A program made the translations under genes and the position numbers. A stretch of DNA of 64,000 nucleotides from Lysobacterales bacterium (lineage in GTDB: Bacteria; Pseudomonadota; Gammaproteobacteria; Xanthomonadales; Xanthomonadaceae). The notes under the pieces were generated by a model that saw only the letters and a program-made list of their open reading frames with translations, did no database searches and was not told where the DNA came from. The stretch covers positions 1,424,427 through 1,488,426 of the forward strand of contig JADCRD010000001.1 in the NCBI GenBank assembly GCA_014946745.1, in the 5' to 3' direction. Position 1 is the first letter of the stretch; each line of letters starts with the position of its first letter. This document shows positions 54,223 through 62,807 of the stretch, piece by piece.

Positions 54223-57200
54223 TTGCTGGCCTTGAGCGCGAGCTTGCCGATGTGCTCGGCTGCCAGCGACAGCAGCGGCGCGGGCACCTGGCTGAGGAAC
54301 TGCACCTGCTGGCCGCGGTAGAACTCCACCGCGCAGACCGATGCATCGCCGTACAGGCTGGCGTCCATGTCCTCGGTATCGATCTGCACCCTCAGCCCGT
54401 CGGTGAAGCGGCGCTGGTAGCCGAAGATGTGGCTGCCGTCCTGGTCGCGGATCTGGTAGTTCCAGCCCTCCAGGCCGTACTTGAGCGTGGACTGGGCAAC
54501 GCGCAGGCCCGCATGCCGATGCAGCGATGTGGAGTTCATCTCCTCCGCGCTCAGCACCAGCACCGGTCGACCGACCTGGTCGAGAAAGGGCTTGATCTCG
54601 TAGTCCTTGAGGTGCGCGGTCCACGCCTCCACCTCGCCGGCTTCCGCCAGCGCGGGGTGCCACAGCCGCACGCAATCGTCGTCCGCCAGCTGCACCGGCT
54701 GGTCGGCGGCATCAATCAGCGAACGGTCCTCACTGATGCGCAGGCTGCCCAGTGCCCGGCCATCGGCGGCCAGACGCGTCCAGATCAGGCCCTGGCCGAT
54801 CAGGCCGAGCACGGCGTGCTCGACGAACAGCACCCGCCAGCGCGCGGCCGGCCAGCGGCGCTCGCTGACCATCGCATCCTCCAGCCGCTGCGCCTGCAGC
54901 TTGATGACCTTCTTCAGCCCGCCGCGCAGCAGCTTGATCGCCGCGTCGGCCGCGGCACGGGCGTCCAGGTCTTCGCCGTCCTTGGCTTTCGGCAGGGTCT
55001 TGCTGGTCTTGCCGCTCAGGCTGTGGGTGAAGCTCAGTTCCAGATCGGTGCCCACCCGCATGGTGTAGCTGCAGGGGCCGAAGTCGAACACGCGGCCGCT
55101 GTTGGTCAGACCGAAATCGGGCGTGATCTCGTCGAGCAGGCCGGCCAGGTCGCAGCCGCGGCGCTTGGCGGCGGCCAGCAGGGCTGTGCGGGCGCCCTGA
55201 TGGATCGCATCCGAGTAGATCGATTTCGAATAGACCTCGTACACATGCGAGAGCGCGTAAGCGGTATCGAGGCTGCCGAGCGTCTGCAGGGCGGTGACGG
55301 CCTTCGGCTTGGCGCGCTTGTGCCAGGACTTGAACGCTTCGAACAGCGGTTCGACCAGACGATCGTCGCCACCCGCCGGCACGAACAGCAGCAGCCAGCT
55401 CAGCTTGCGATCACCGTTCTCCGCCAGCCACAGCTGCAGCAGCTGCGCGGCCAGCGCCGCCTGACGCTCGCGCGACAGATGCGCCAGCAGGCTGAGCGCG
55501 GTGTCGGCGAGGCGATCTTCTTTGGTGTCCACCGCCAGCGTCAGCAGCCAGCGCCCGTACTCCGGCGGCAGCGGCGCCAGCGCAGCGGCAAGCGACTCGC
55601 TCCACAGCTTGTCGACCGCCGGCTTGATCTTGGCCTTGGCAACGCGGGCTTTCAGCGCGTCGAGATCGGCGGCGTGGGCGGCGGCGCCCGGCGACGCTTC
55701 GACCGCGGCGCTGCTGTGTTCAGGCGCGAGCGTTGTCGCAGCCGCCGCAGCCTTGCGGCCCAGCCGCGCCCGAATGCGGTCGCGGTCGGCATCGGCCGTG
55801 CGCGCGTCGTCGTGAACCTTCTGCAGCAGTGGCTCGGCCGCGGTGTCGGTGCACAGCAGCAGCGCCTCCAGGCCCACCTCGCGCACGCCCTTGCGGCGGT
55901 CATCGAGCCAACCGAGTTCGGCCAGCAGGCCGGTGCCGGCCGCGGCCAGCCGTGCTGGCAGAGCGCGCTGAATGGGTTTGCTCTTGGCCGCAAGCTCCAT
56001 CAGCCCGGGGTTCAGCAGGCGCAGCAACTCGGAGTCCTCCAGGAATCGCAGCAGGTGCACCGCATCGGTGGGCTTGACCGCCACGATGTCGGCAGATCGC
56101 GCGCGCAGGACATCGCCCACGAAGGTCGCAAAGGTGCTGCGCACCGCCGCCACGCGCGCTTTCCCACCCTTCTCGTCGCGCCAGCCCACCGGCCAGTTGG
56201 GGTCATCACCGAGCCGCGCTCCCAGCCAGTGGAGGAACAGCGGCAGCAGGGAAGCCGGCTGCAGGCGCCACAGCTGCTGCAGCAGGCCGAACTCGATGTC
56301 CACTGCGGGGCGATAATTTTCGCGATTCAAGAACCACACGCTCGCGATGTCCGGCGCTGCGTCCAGGATCCGCTGCAGCAGCGGCAGGGCAGGGTGCTCA
56401 GGGGTGACCGCGCCGAAGCGTTCGTACTCGAACAGGTCCTCCACCCAGCGCAGCACGTAGGCGCGCATCTTGTCGCCATCGCTGAGCGCCCAGGCCTGCT
56501 CGGCCAGACCGACATCGGGAGCCATCACGTAGGCCTTGCGGAAGCTCACCGGGTCCGCGATCAGCAGCGCCTTGAGCCGCTCGATCGCCCCGCGATCGGG
56601 CTTCGCGGAGTCGTGGTTCATGTTCCCGTTCAGTCGCTCAAGCGCCGCCCGCCGCAGCGCCAGGCCACCGCGCTCGGCGAGGGTCAGCAGCAGGTCGATC
56701 GGTTCGATCTCGCGCACCAGTTCGTTGGCATTGAGACGGCCAAAGCCCGAGTCGACATCCTGGAAGCGATGCAGCGCTTCGTCGCTGATCGCCGCAATCG
56801 CGGTCGCCAGCAGGTCGTGGCGGTCGGCCTTTTCCGCGGCACTCTCGTCGCGGCGGCTGCCTGCTCGCGCCAGCAGATCGAAGGCTGCGGCCTGCACGGT
56901 CGGATTGTCGGTCGAGGCGATCAGCGCCGCCAGCCCGGCGCGTTCCTCGCGATTGCGCGGCATGAAGCCGCGCATCCACATGTGCGGCAAGGTCTCGCGG
57001 CTCAGGATCTCGACATTGCCGGGGATCGACAGCACGTCAGCCGCCGACAGCAGATGGATGCTGGCATCGATCAGAAAGGCAGCGTGGTTGGCATACGCGT
57101 TCGGAGTGTCCTGCAGGAGTCGCATCAGGGCGTCGCGCCAACCCGGCAATCGATCCACCGGCGGGCTGCCCTGGCGCACCTCGCGCAGGTAGTGGACGAA

Positions 57201-57344
57201 CACGCCCCAGTGCTTGGAGTTCCAGGTCTGGCGGATGCCGGTGAGGCTGGACTCGCTCAGCTCGGCGCCCAGCGCCTGCCAGGCTTCGATGCATTTCTCG
57301 GGCAGCTGCTCAATGCGCTGCGGCGGGCTCGGCAGTTCGGTCAC
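54219..57344 (-). CDS. yehI: DUF4132 protein, YehI/MolR-like
   Basis: This 1041-residue soluble protein is helical and repeat-like over its first two-thirds (possibly HEAT/ARM-type), then has the DUF4132 domain at the C-terminus: DFGLTNSGRVFDFGP, ELSFTHSLSGKTSKTLPKAK, RRWPAARWRVLFVEHAVLG, LIWTRLA and ELHPA-like VRLWHPALAEAGEVEAW. DUF4132 occurs in E. coli YehI and in the MolR-related proteins; function is unknown. It begins at a GTG with AAGGA six bases upstream, 100 bases after the MoxR gene, and overlaps the DUF5682 gene. In E. coli the yehI gene precedes yehL; here it lies between yehL and yehM. Confidence 0.88.
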   Translation of the reverse strand: MTELPSPPQRIEQLPEKCIEAWQALGAELSESSLTGIRQTWNSKHWGVFVHYLREVRQGSPPVDRLPGWRDALMRLLQDTPNAYANHAAFLIDASIHLLSAADVLSIPGNVEILSRETLPHMWMRGFMPRNREERAGLAALIASTDNPTVQAAAFDLLARAGSRRDESAAEKADRHDLLATAIAAISDEALHRFQDVDSGFGRLNANELVREIEPIDLLLTLAERGGLALRRAALERLNGNMNHDSAKPDRGAIERLKALLIADPVSFRKAYVMAPDVGLAEQAWALSDGDKMRAYVLRWVEDLFEYERFGAVTPEHPALPLLQRILDAAPDIASVWFLNRENYRPAVDIEFGLLQQLWRLQPASLLPLFLHWLGARLGDDPNWPVGWRDEKGGKARVAAVRSTFATFVGDVLRARSADIVAVKPTDAVHLLRFLEDSELLRLLNPGLMELAAKSKPIQRALPARLAAAGTGLLAELGWLDDRRKGVREVGLEALLLCTDTAAEPLLQKVHDDARTADADRDRIRARLGRKAAAAATTLAPEHSSAAVEASPGAAAHAADLDALKARVAKAKIKPAVDKLWSESLAAALAPLPPEYGRWLLTLAVDTKEDRLADTALSLLAHLSRERQAALAAQLLQLWLAENGDRKLSWLLLFVPAGGDDRLVEPLFEAFKSWHKRAKPKAVTALQTLGSLDTAYALSHVYEVYSKSIYSDAIHQGARTALLAAAKRRGCDLAGLLDEITPDFGLTNSGRVFDFGPCSYTMRVGTDLELSFTHSLSGKTSKTLPKAKDGEDLDARAAADAAIKLLRGGLKKVIKLQAQRLEDAMVSERRWPAARWRVLFVEHAVLGLIGQGLIWTRLAADGRALGSLRISEDRSLIDAADQPVQLADDDCVRLWHPALAEAGEVEAWTAHLKDYEIKPFLDQVGRPVLVLSAEEMNSTSLHRHAGLRVAQSTLKYGLEGWNYQIRDQDGSHIFGYQRRFTDGLRVQIDTEDMDASLYGDASVCAVEFYRGQQVQFLSQVPAPLLSLAAEHIGKLALKASK

Positions 57345-57444
57345 GTCAGGTCCTTGTTCAGTGCGGTTCGAAGGGGGGTTCGATCGGGTCGCCCAGCAAG
57401 GCGCGCTGCTGCGCGTGCAGGCCGGGCTTCTCAGCGGATCCAGC

Positions 57445-58539
57445 TCAGAGCCAGCGCTCGCCGTCCAGCAGTTGCTGCCAGTTGTGTTGCTTGCCGCGCT
57501 TGCTGCGCACGAGGCGCAGGTAGTCCGCCAGCCGTCGCCGATCGTCGGCGTCGTCTTTCAGCACGGTGCCGCTCATGTGGCGGAGCAGGGTGTCCGGGCT
57601 GGGCGTGGCGGCGCCGAAGTACCAGGCCTCGGCGGCAGCGCTGTAGGCGACATTGACGGCTTCGGCCGTCGACAGCACGCTCGACAGGGGCTCCAGCCGC
57701 ACGCCCAGCGCTTCGCCGCTGCGCAGCTCCTGGAACACCGTCACCAGCAGTTCGCTTACGTCCGGCGGCAGGCGGGTGTCGATGGCGTCGTCAGCCAGCA
57801 GGCGATCCACTTCGCGGGCGACCAGCTCGGCTTCGGCTTTCAGCTCACGAATGGGCTGCAGGGTTTCGAAGTTGAAGCGGCGCTTGAGTGCCGCCGACAT
57901 CTCGTTGACCCCGCGATCGCGCAGGTTGGCGGTGGCGATGATGTTGAAGCCCGGCCGCGACAGCAGCATGGCGGCATCGCCCAGCTCGGGCACGTGCAGC
58001 ACGCGATCGGACAGCACCGGAATCAGGCTGTCCTGGATCTCGATCGGGCAGCGGGTGATCTCCTCGAAGCGCAGCAATTGACCCTGGGCCATGCAGCGAT
58101 GCAGTGGGCCGGGAACCAGTGCGCGCTCGGACGGGCCATCGCGCAGCAGCAGGGCATAGTTCCAGCTGTAGCGGATCTGCTCTTCGGCGGTGCCTGCAGA
58201 GCCCTGGACCGTCTGCGTGCTGGTGCCCGAGATCGCTGCAGCCAGCAGCTCTGACAGCAGCGACTTGGCGGTGCCGGGCTCGCCGACCAGCATCAGCCCG
58301 CGCTGTCCGGCCAAGGTCACGATGGCGCGCTCGACCGCGATGTCGTTGCCGAAGATCTTGCGGCTGCAGCGCGGGCCATCGGCATCGGAAGCGCCGCCCA
58401 GAATGAAGCGACGCACGCTCACCGGGCTCAGCCGCCAGCCGGCCGGCCGCGGCGCGCGATCGGACTCCGCCAGTGCGGCCAGCTCGTCTGCATACAGAAG
58501 TTCGGCCGGCAGTCGCTGGGCGTCGCGGAGGGGGCTCAT
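57445..58539 (-). CDS. yehL: MoxR-family AAA+ ATPase, YehL-like
   Basis: This 364-residue AAA+ ATPase has Walker A GEPGTAKS (near residue 92), a Walker B-like LLRFEEITRCP, the sensor-1 segment FNIIATANLRDRGVNEMS, and an arginine-finger region (LKRRFNFETL). MoxR ATPases act as hexameric chaperones that insert cofactors or remodel partners together with VWA proteins; the VWA gene is two genes downstream. This gene heads the operon, starting at the ATG at 58539. An imperfect TTGACA at 58629-58634 on the minus strand has no matching -10 element at the right distance, so the promoter is not placed. Confidence 0.9.
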   Translation of the reverse strand: MSPLRDAQRLPAELLYADELAALAESDRAPRPAGWRLSPVSVRRFILGGASDADGPRCSRKIFGNDIAVERAIVTLAGQRGLMLVGEPGTAKSLLSELLAAAISGTSTQTVQGSAGTAEEQIRYSWNYALLLRDGPSERALVPGPLHRCMAQGQLLRFEEITRCPIEIQDSLIPVLSDRVLHVPELGDAAMLLSRPGFNIIATANLRDRGVNEMSAALKRRFNFETLQPIRELKAEAELVAREVDRLLADDAIDTRLPPDVSELLVTVFQELRSGEALGVRLEPLSSVLSTAEAVNVAYSAAAEAWYFGAATPSPDTLLRHMSGTVLKDDADDRRRLADYLRLVRSKRGKQHNWQQLLDGERWL

Positions 58540-58593
58540 GCGGAGTCTGTGCGGGCGCTCGCCGCGCCGGCCCTGGTGAATGGGGGCGCAAGA

Positions 58594-58605
58594 CTGTCAC
58601 GACAG
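58594..58605. promoter_or_regulatory. Short perfect dyad upstream of the MoxR gene
   Basis: CTGTC-AC-GACAG is a 12-base inverted repeat 55 bases upstream of the yehL-like start codon. It has the size and place of a dimeric repressor or activator site, but it could be chance; no regulator gene is nearby. Confidence 0.25.
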
Positions 58606-59123
58606 GCAGGCGGGTGAAATACCCGATCTGTCAACCGCGAGCGCGCGGCGTGCACTGGTTCTCGATCCGAGCGCTGTTGCTTCGCTGGCCCAGCGGCTGC
58701 CTTCCAGGGCACGGCTCCGCGACCCGGTGTGCGCATGAGCCTTGGGCTCACGCAGACAAGGCAGTCCCTGAACCTTCGGCGGCTTGAGCTCGGCCTTCGG
58801 CCTGAGATGGGAAGGCCTGACCACGTCCCACGGGCGGTTGTTCAGACCTCGAAAGTCCGGCGCGGGCGCGGGTTCGTTCGGACGCTGCACGTGGACGCCT
58901 TCGCCGCGCGGTCGCTGCGGATCCGGCAGGGCCTGCTGTCTCAACAGGCGCGCCCTCGGTGGCACGCCGGCAGCGCGGATGGGTCAGGCCGACTCCAGGC
59001 GAAGTGAGGAGCCCGGCAGCTTGTTGGAGAACTCGCTTCCGGGGAGTTTTTCCAGTCGGCAGTCCGGCGCAGGTCCGTACCGCCTCACGACACATCCATC
59101 GCTTACGCGCCTGCTTCACCGTT

Positions 59124-59177
59124 CCGGCCATCCCTGGCCGGGTTCGCAGGTTGTTCTTCAACAGCCTGCTGAGCAGG
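59124..59177 (-). terminator. Two hairpins downstream of the 1205-aa gene
   Basis: Just past the tandem stops (TGATGA on the minus strand), CCTGCT-C-AGCAGG (59165-59177) is followed by CCGGCCA-GGGA-TGGCCGG (59124-59141, 7-bp perfect stem, four-base loop). Neither is followed by a T-run. They may mark the end of this transcript. Confidence 0.4.
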
Positions 59178-59180
59178 TCA

Positions 59181-62100
59181 TCAGATTTCGATGCAGCAGC
59201 GCTCAAGGACATCGCTCAAGGGCGAGGTGCGGATCACCCGGACCTGGCCCAGATCTCCCCCCAGGGGGTCGCTGAAGCTGCCGTTCGGTTCGGGCAAGGT
59301 CTCCACCGCCAGCACAGTCAGAGGGGTGTCCTCATCGAGACCCGCGCGGGCGAGTGCGTCCCTGACCTGGGGATCGCTCCAGCGGCCCTCGGCCTGCGGG
59401 GCCATCGCGGCCGACTTGCCGGGTTTGACCGGTCGCGAGGGCCTGAGGTCGATCTGCACGTTGCGGTGGCTTGCGCCGTCGGCCTGCAGAAGTCGGGCGT
59501 AGAGCACGAACCAGATCTCGGTGTTCGGGCGGAACGGCGTGACCTGCTTCAGCCCCAGATAGGGCGTCGCGAACGGCGCACGGGCGACGATGGCGCGGCC
59601 GGGGCCCGCGACCACCGAGCACACGAGCTGCGGCGCCGGGTGCTGCGCGCCCTCGAGCGTCAGCGCCTCGCCATAGCGGCCCTGCGCTGTGGACCAGAAC
59701 GGGTCGGTAGGCGTGCCGAGGCCGTGGCCCACCCGGATCTCGTAGGTGTAGAACGAGAACAGCTCGGGCGAGTTCGGGTCGGTGTTGGGTGGGAGCGGCA
59801 CCAGGAAGTGGCGGTTGGAATTGCCCGCAGGCTCCAGCCGCTGCATGGCGTTGAGACCCGACAGGTCCTGCACCTGGCCCGGGGTGATGACGCGAGCGAG
59901 CTCCGGGTCGAGAGGCACGCGCTCCAGCACGTCGGGGTCGCGTACGGGCTCCCAGCCGGGCAGCAGCATCGGGTCGGGCGTGCGGTAGAGCGCGCGCACG
60001 AAGTAGGCGTCGCGCGGGTCCGCGAGCGGCTCGTCGAATTCCAGCCAGAGCCGCTTCACGCGCGGTGCGGTCGAGGAGTAATCCGCGCTCGCCGCGTACG
60101 GGGTGAGCGCGATGCCCGCCGCGCGGACCTTCGGGACCTGGACGGGCCGGGTCGCCACAGGCAGCAGGGTCTGGACCGTCTGCGACGCACGGGTGCCGCC
60201 TTCGAAGGACAGCCGCATCTCGTAGTCGACGGTGGCCTCGTAGGGCAGACCATCCTTGCCGATGGGCGGCGGAAAGGCATCGACAAAGATCATGCGGATG
60301 TAGCCGCGTTCCGGGTTCTTGCGCGCCTGGATGTTGATGGTGTTCATGAGCTGGATCTGGCCCACCTCCGCCCACTGGGGTGCATCGCCAGGGGCGCCGG
60401 GGAGCGCGATGCGACGGCGCACGCGCACCGTCGGTGCGCCTTGCCCGCGCCAGGTCCAGTCGCGGTCGATCACCATCTGGCAGACATTGATCCACTGACC
60501 GGCGAGTTCGCCGGGCTCGGCGAATTCGAGGCTGCTCATATCGGGCGCCGCATGATGGGTGAGGCCGGCGCAGCCGAAGGCCACACGCTCGCCCTCGCGC
60601 CCCAGAAGCATCGCATCGTCGGCGACAAGGTCGGCGGCGAGGGCCAGGCGGTCAACAAGGACGGTCGACGGGTCGTTCTGCGCGACGGTCGCCGAAACGG
60701 CAGCGCGCACACCGACGGGATCGTCGCGAAGGAGAACGGAGCGCAGCTTGTCCTGGTCCGGCAGGAGCGCGATGGGGTCAGCTTCGGTCGCGGCGATGGC
60801 GTGCAGTTCGATCGAGTCGATATCGCCGATGCGCGCCTTGTCGGTCGCGAAGTAGCTGAGGTCGTTTCGCCCGATCGCCGCGAGCTCGATCCGGATGTCG
60901 CGGGAGCGGACCAGCGGAATCGCGCCGCTCACTGCGCCCTCGGCACCGAGCTGGGCCGAGATGTCGACGTCGCGGTAGTCAGCAGCGTTGAGCCAGTCGA
61001 AGCTGAGCGTCAGCGCCTGCGTGGGGTCGACGGGGAAGCGGCGGGTGGTCGTGTACCACGCCGTCCAGCCCTGGCGGCCCGCGCCCGGATCGTAGGTAGG
61101 CGAGCGCAGCAGCACGCGGATGCGGAGATTCACCGTGTCGGGGTCGCGGATGGCAGGGGGCGTGGCGTTGGCGGGATCGAGATCGTTGGCCGCGATCTGG
61201 GCCAGCAGGTCGGCCTGCGCAGCCGGACCGGCGGCGAAGACTGCCGCCGGAAAGCCGAGGGGCGGGCGGGTCACTGCGACCGAGGGCAGCGCGCCGTCGG
61301 AAGGAACAGCGGCGGGCGCGAGGATCGGACGACGGGGCGGCACGTGGCGCTTCATGTGGAGCAGGGCGATGGGCGCCTCGCCCTCACGCAGGCTGTCGTC
61401 GCCAAGCGCGGGGCCGCCGCCTGTCGCGTCGGCGAGTCGCACGCGGAACTCGTAGCGGTTGCCGTAGCGGAGCGAAATGCCGTTCAGATCGACCGGCAGG
61501 TCGGTTTCGGGCGGAGAGCCCGCGGGCGGGGGCGGCGCGTTCATCAGGCGCTGTTCGTCCTGCGTCTCCATGACGACGGAGCCGCCGCGCCAGATCGCGA
61601 ACCACGGGGGCAGCCAGAGCTGATCCTCGACTTCGTTGGGGTGCACCTCCAGCCAGCGTTCCTCGACGGCGGTGCCGAGGTCTACGCCAAGGTCAGCGGG
61701 CGACTGGACGCGGGAAAGCGAAGTCCAGTCTGCGGTGCCCGCGGGCCGCACGTCGACCCGATAGCCGAAGGTGCCGCGCGGAGCGACCACGTTGTTCTGT
61801 CCGTCGGGCGAGGCGCCGAGCGCTCGGTTCTGGCCTTCGAGGATGTCTTCGTCGTCCCAGGCGAGCTGGATGCCTTCGTCGCGCGCGGCGCCTTCGCTGC
61901 TGCCGTCTTCGTCGAGCATGTCCATGCCCTGTGGCTGGCGGACATGGACGATCTTGGAGAAACCGTCATCGAAGCGGATTGCTTCGGCGAAGACGCGATC
62001 GGTCTGGCCAAGCGCGCCGGCCGCGGCGGGGTTGTCCGACACCGGAAAGACGACCGGGGTGAAGATCGGCCGGGTTTCGGAGTCCGACAGCGCCGGAATG

Positions 62101-62798
62101 CGAGTCGCGAAAGCGCGCTGGAAACCCGCGGTGCCGGCCTGGGCCGCATAGTCGCTGGAGGCGGAGAGCTCGACCCAGAGCCAGCCGCCGTTCTGCAGCC
62201 GCGGCGCCGCGTCGATCCTGATGTCGATGGGGACAATCAGCCCCAAGGCCTCGGCCAGGCGCGGTCGGCGCAGGCTGAAGGCGATGGCCTCGCCCCAGCC
62301 GATCTCGGTCGGTGGCAGTGGAGGCACGTCCTTCGGCGGGCACTGCATCAGGCAGCGGTAGGTGTCGTCGACGAGGGCGAGGGACGTGCGCGGCTGCACG
62401 AAGTCGAAGGCCTGTCGATAGCTTTTCGGCAGGTACTTTCTGAGCTGCTTCGTCGTGTCCGGCGCTTGTGCGGCGAAGGTGTCGCCCGAGGGGCCGTCGG
62501 GGATATCGAGCGCGTCCTTGATCGCCTCGAAAATCGCTCGCGCGTCGGGCGCGCCGCGGCGGGGCGTGTCGACGGTCTGGTCGACATTCGTGCGCATGGG
62601 CAGGGCGCCGACAGCGTCGGACACGAACACACGGAACGAAAGCTCTGCATCCGCGAATGCGGGCAGCCCTGGGGGAGCAGCCAGAAGCGGCTTCAGCGGG
62701 TTGCCGGTCGGCGCCACGAGCACGCGTAGCGACAGCGTCCGGCTGGCCGGCTGCCAGGACTGGAGGTAGGGGACGAACGTGAGTTTCGGGGCGGGCAT
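59181..62798 (-). CDS. Large (1205 aa) soluble protein of unknown function
   Basis: This protein has no signal peptide or membrane helix and begins MPAPKLTFVPYLQSWQP. It is beta-rich, acidic and full of proline, with many segments of the kind found in fibronectin/Ig-like structural proteins (GNRYEFRVRLADATGGG near 440, WTAWYTTTRRFPVDP near 575, PKVRAAGIALTPYA near 880, YEIRVGHGLGTP near 1020). No enzyme motif is recognised. GGAG lies seven bases before the ATG at 62798, and the preceding gene ends nine bases upstream, so both are cotranscribed. A cytoplasmically made structural component of a large particle is one possibility; I have no direct evidence for it. Confidence 0.8.
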   Translation of the reverse strand: MPAPKLTFVPYLQSWQPASRTLSLRVLVAPTGNPLKPLLAAPPGLPAFADAELSFRVFVSDAVGALPMRTNVDQTVDTPRRGAPDARAIFEAIKDALDIPDGPSGDTFAAQAPDTTKQLRKYLPKSYRQAFDFVQPRTSLALVDDTYRCLMQCPPKDVPPLPPTEIGWGEAIAFSLRRPRLAEALGLIVPIDIRIDAAPRLQNGGWLWVELSASSDYAAQAGTAGFQRAFATRIPALSDSETRPIFTPVVFPVSDNPAAAGALGQTDRVFAEAIRFDDGFSKIVHVRQPQGMDMLDEDGSSEGAARDEGIQLAWDDEDILEGQNRALGASPDGQNNVVAPRGTFGYRVDVRPAGTADWTSLSRVQSPADLGVDLGTAVEERWLEVHPNEVEDQLWLPPWFAIWRGGSVVMETQDEQRLMNAPPPPAGSPPETDLPVDLNGISLRYGNRYEFRVRLADATGGGPALGDDSLREGEAPIALLHMKRHVPPRRPILAPAAVPSDGALPSVAVTRPPLGFPAAVFAAGPAAQADLLAQIAANDLDPANATPPAIRDPDTVNLRIRVLLRSPTYDPGAGRQGWTAWYTTTRRFPVDPTQALTLSFDWLNAADYRDVDISAQLGAEGAVSGAIPLVRSRDIRIELAAIGRNDLSYFATDKARIGDIDSIELHAIAATEADPIALLPDQDKLRSVLLRDDPVGVRAAVSATVAQNDPSTVLVDRLALAADLVADDAMLLGREGERVAFGCAGLTHHAAPDMSSLEFAEPGELAGQWINVCQMVIDRDWTWRGQGAPTVRVRRRIALPGAPGDAPQWAEVGQIQLMNTINIQARKNPERGYIRMIFVDAFPPPIGKDGLPYEATVDYEMRLSFEGGTRASQTVQTLLPVATRPVQVPKVRAAGIALTPYAASADYSSTAPRVKRLWLEFDEPLADPRDAYFVRALYRTPDPMLLPGWEPVRDPDVLERVPLDPELARVITPGQVQDLSGLNAMQRLEPAGNSNRHFLVPLPPNTDPNSPELFSFYTYEIRVGHGLGTPTDPFWSTAQGRYGEALTLEGAQHPAPQLVCSVVAGPGRAIVARAPFATPYLGLKQVTPFRPNTEIWFVLYARLLQADGASHRNVQIDLRPSRPVKPGKSAAMAPQAEGRWSDPQVRDALARAGLDEDTPLTVLAVETLPEPNGSFSDPLGGDLGQVRVIRTSPLSDVLERCCIEI

Positions 62799-62807
62799 GA
62801 GGGTCTC

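Larger units (their letters stand above)
58540..59180. other. 641-base gene-free region between the yeh-like operon and the unknown pair
   Basis: No convincing gene is seen on either strand; open frames here are Arg/Gly/Ala-rich and lack ribosome sites. It must hold the promoter of the minus-strand MoxR operon (near 58540-58650) and the 3' end of the minus-strand gene stopping at 59181. Besides the hairpins listed at 59124-59177 there is a small one at 58736-58750 (TGAGCC-TTG-GGCTCA). The stretch 58980-59180 has the look of a structured, possibly repeated intergenic element. Confidence 0.5.

Noticed and set aside
54021-57656. A 1211-codon plus-strand frame opposite the DUF4132 gene
   Set aside because: The DUF4132 motifs are on the minus strand; the plus frame is His/Gln/Arg-rich with no motif.
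58748-59212. A 154-codon minus-strand frame in the gap after the 1205-residue gene
   Set aside because: Overlaps the end of that gene, is Arg/Thr/Gly-rich, lacks a ribosome site and spans two hairpins.
58959-62729. A 1256-codon plus-strand frame opposite the 1205-residue gene
   Set aside because: The minus-strand gene has a ribosome site, a spacing of nine bases to its neighbour and structured protein-like sequence; the plus frame is Arg/Gly/Val/His-rich and runs into the gene-free region.
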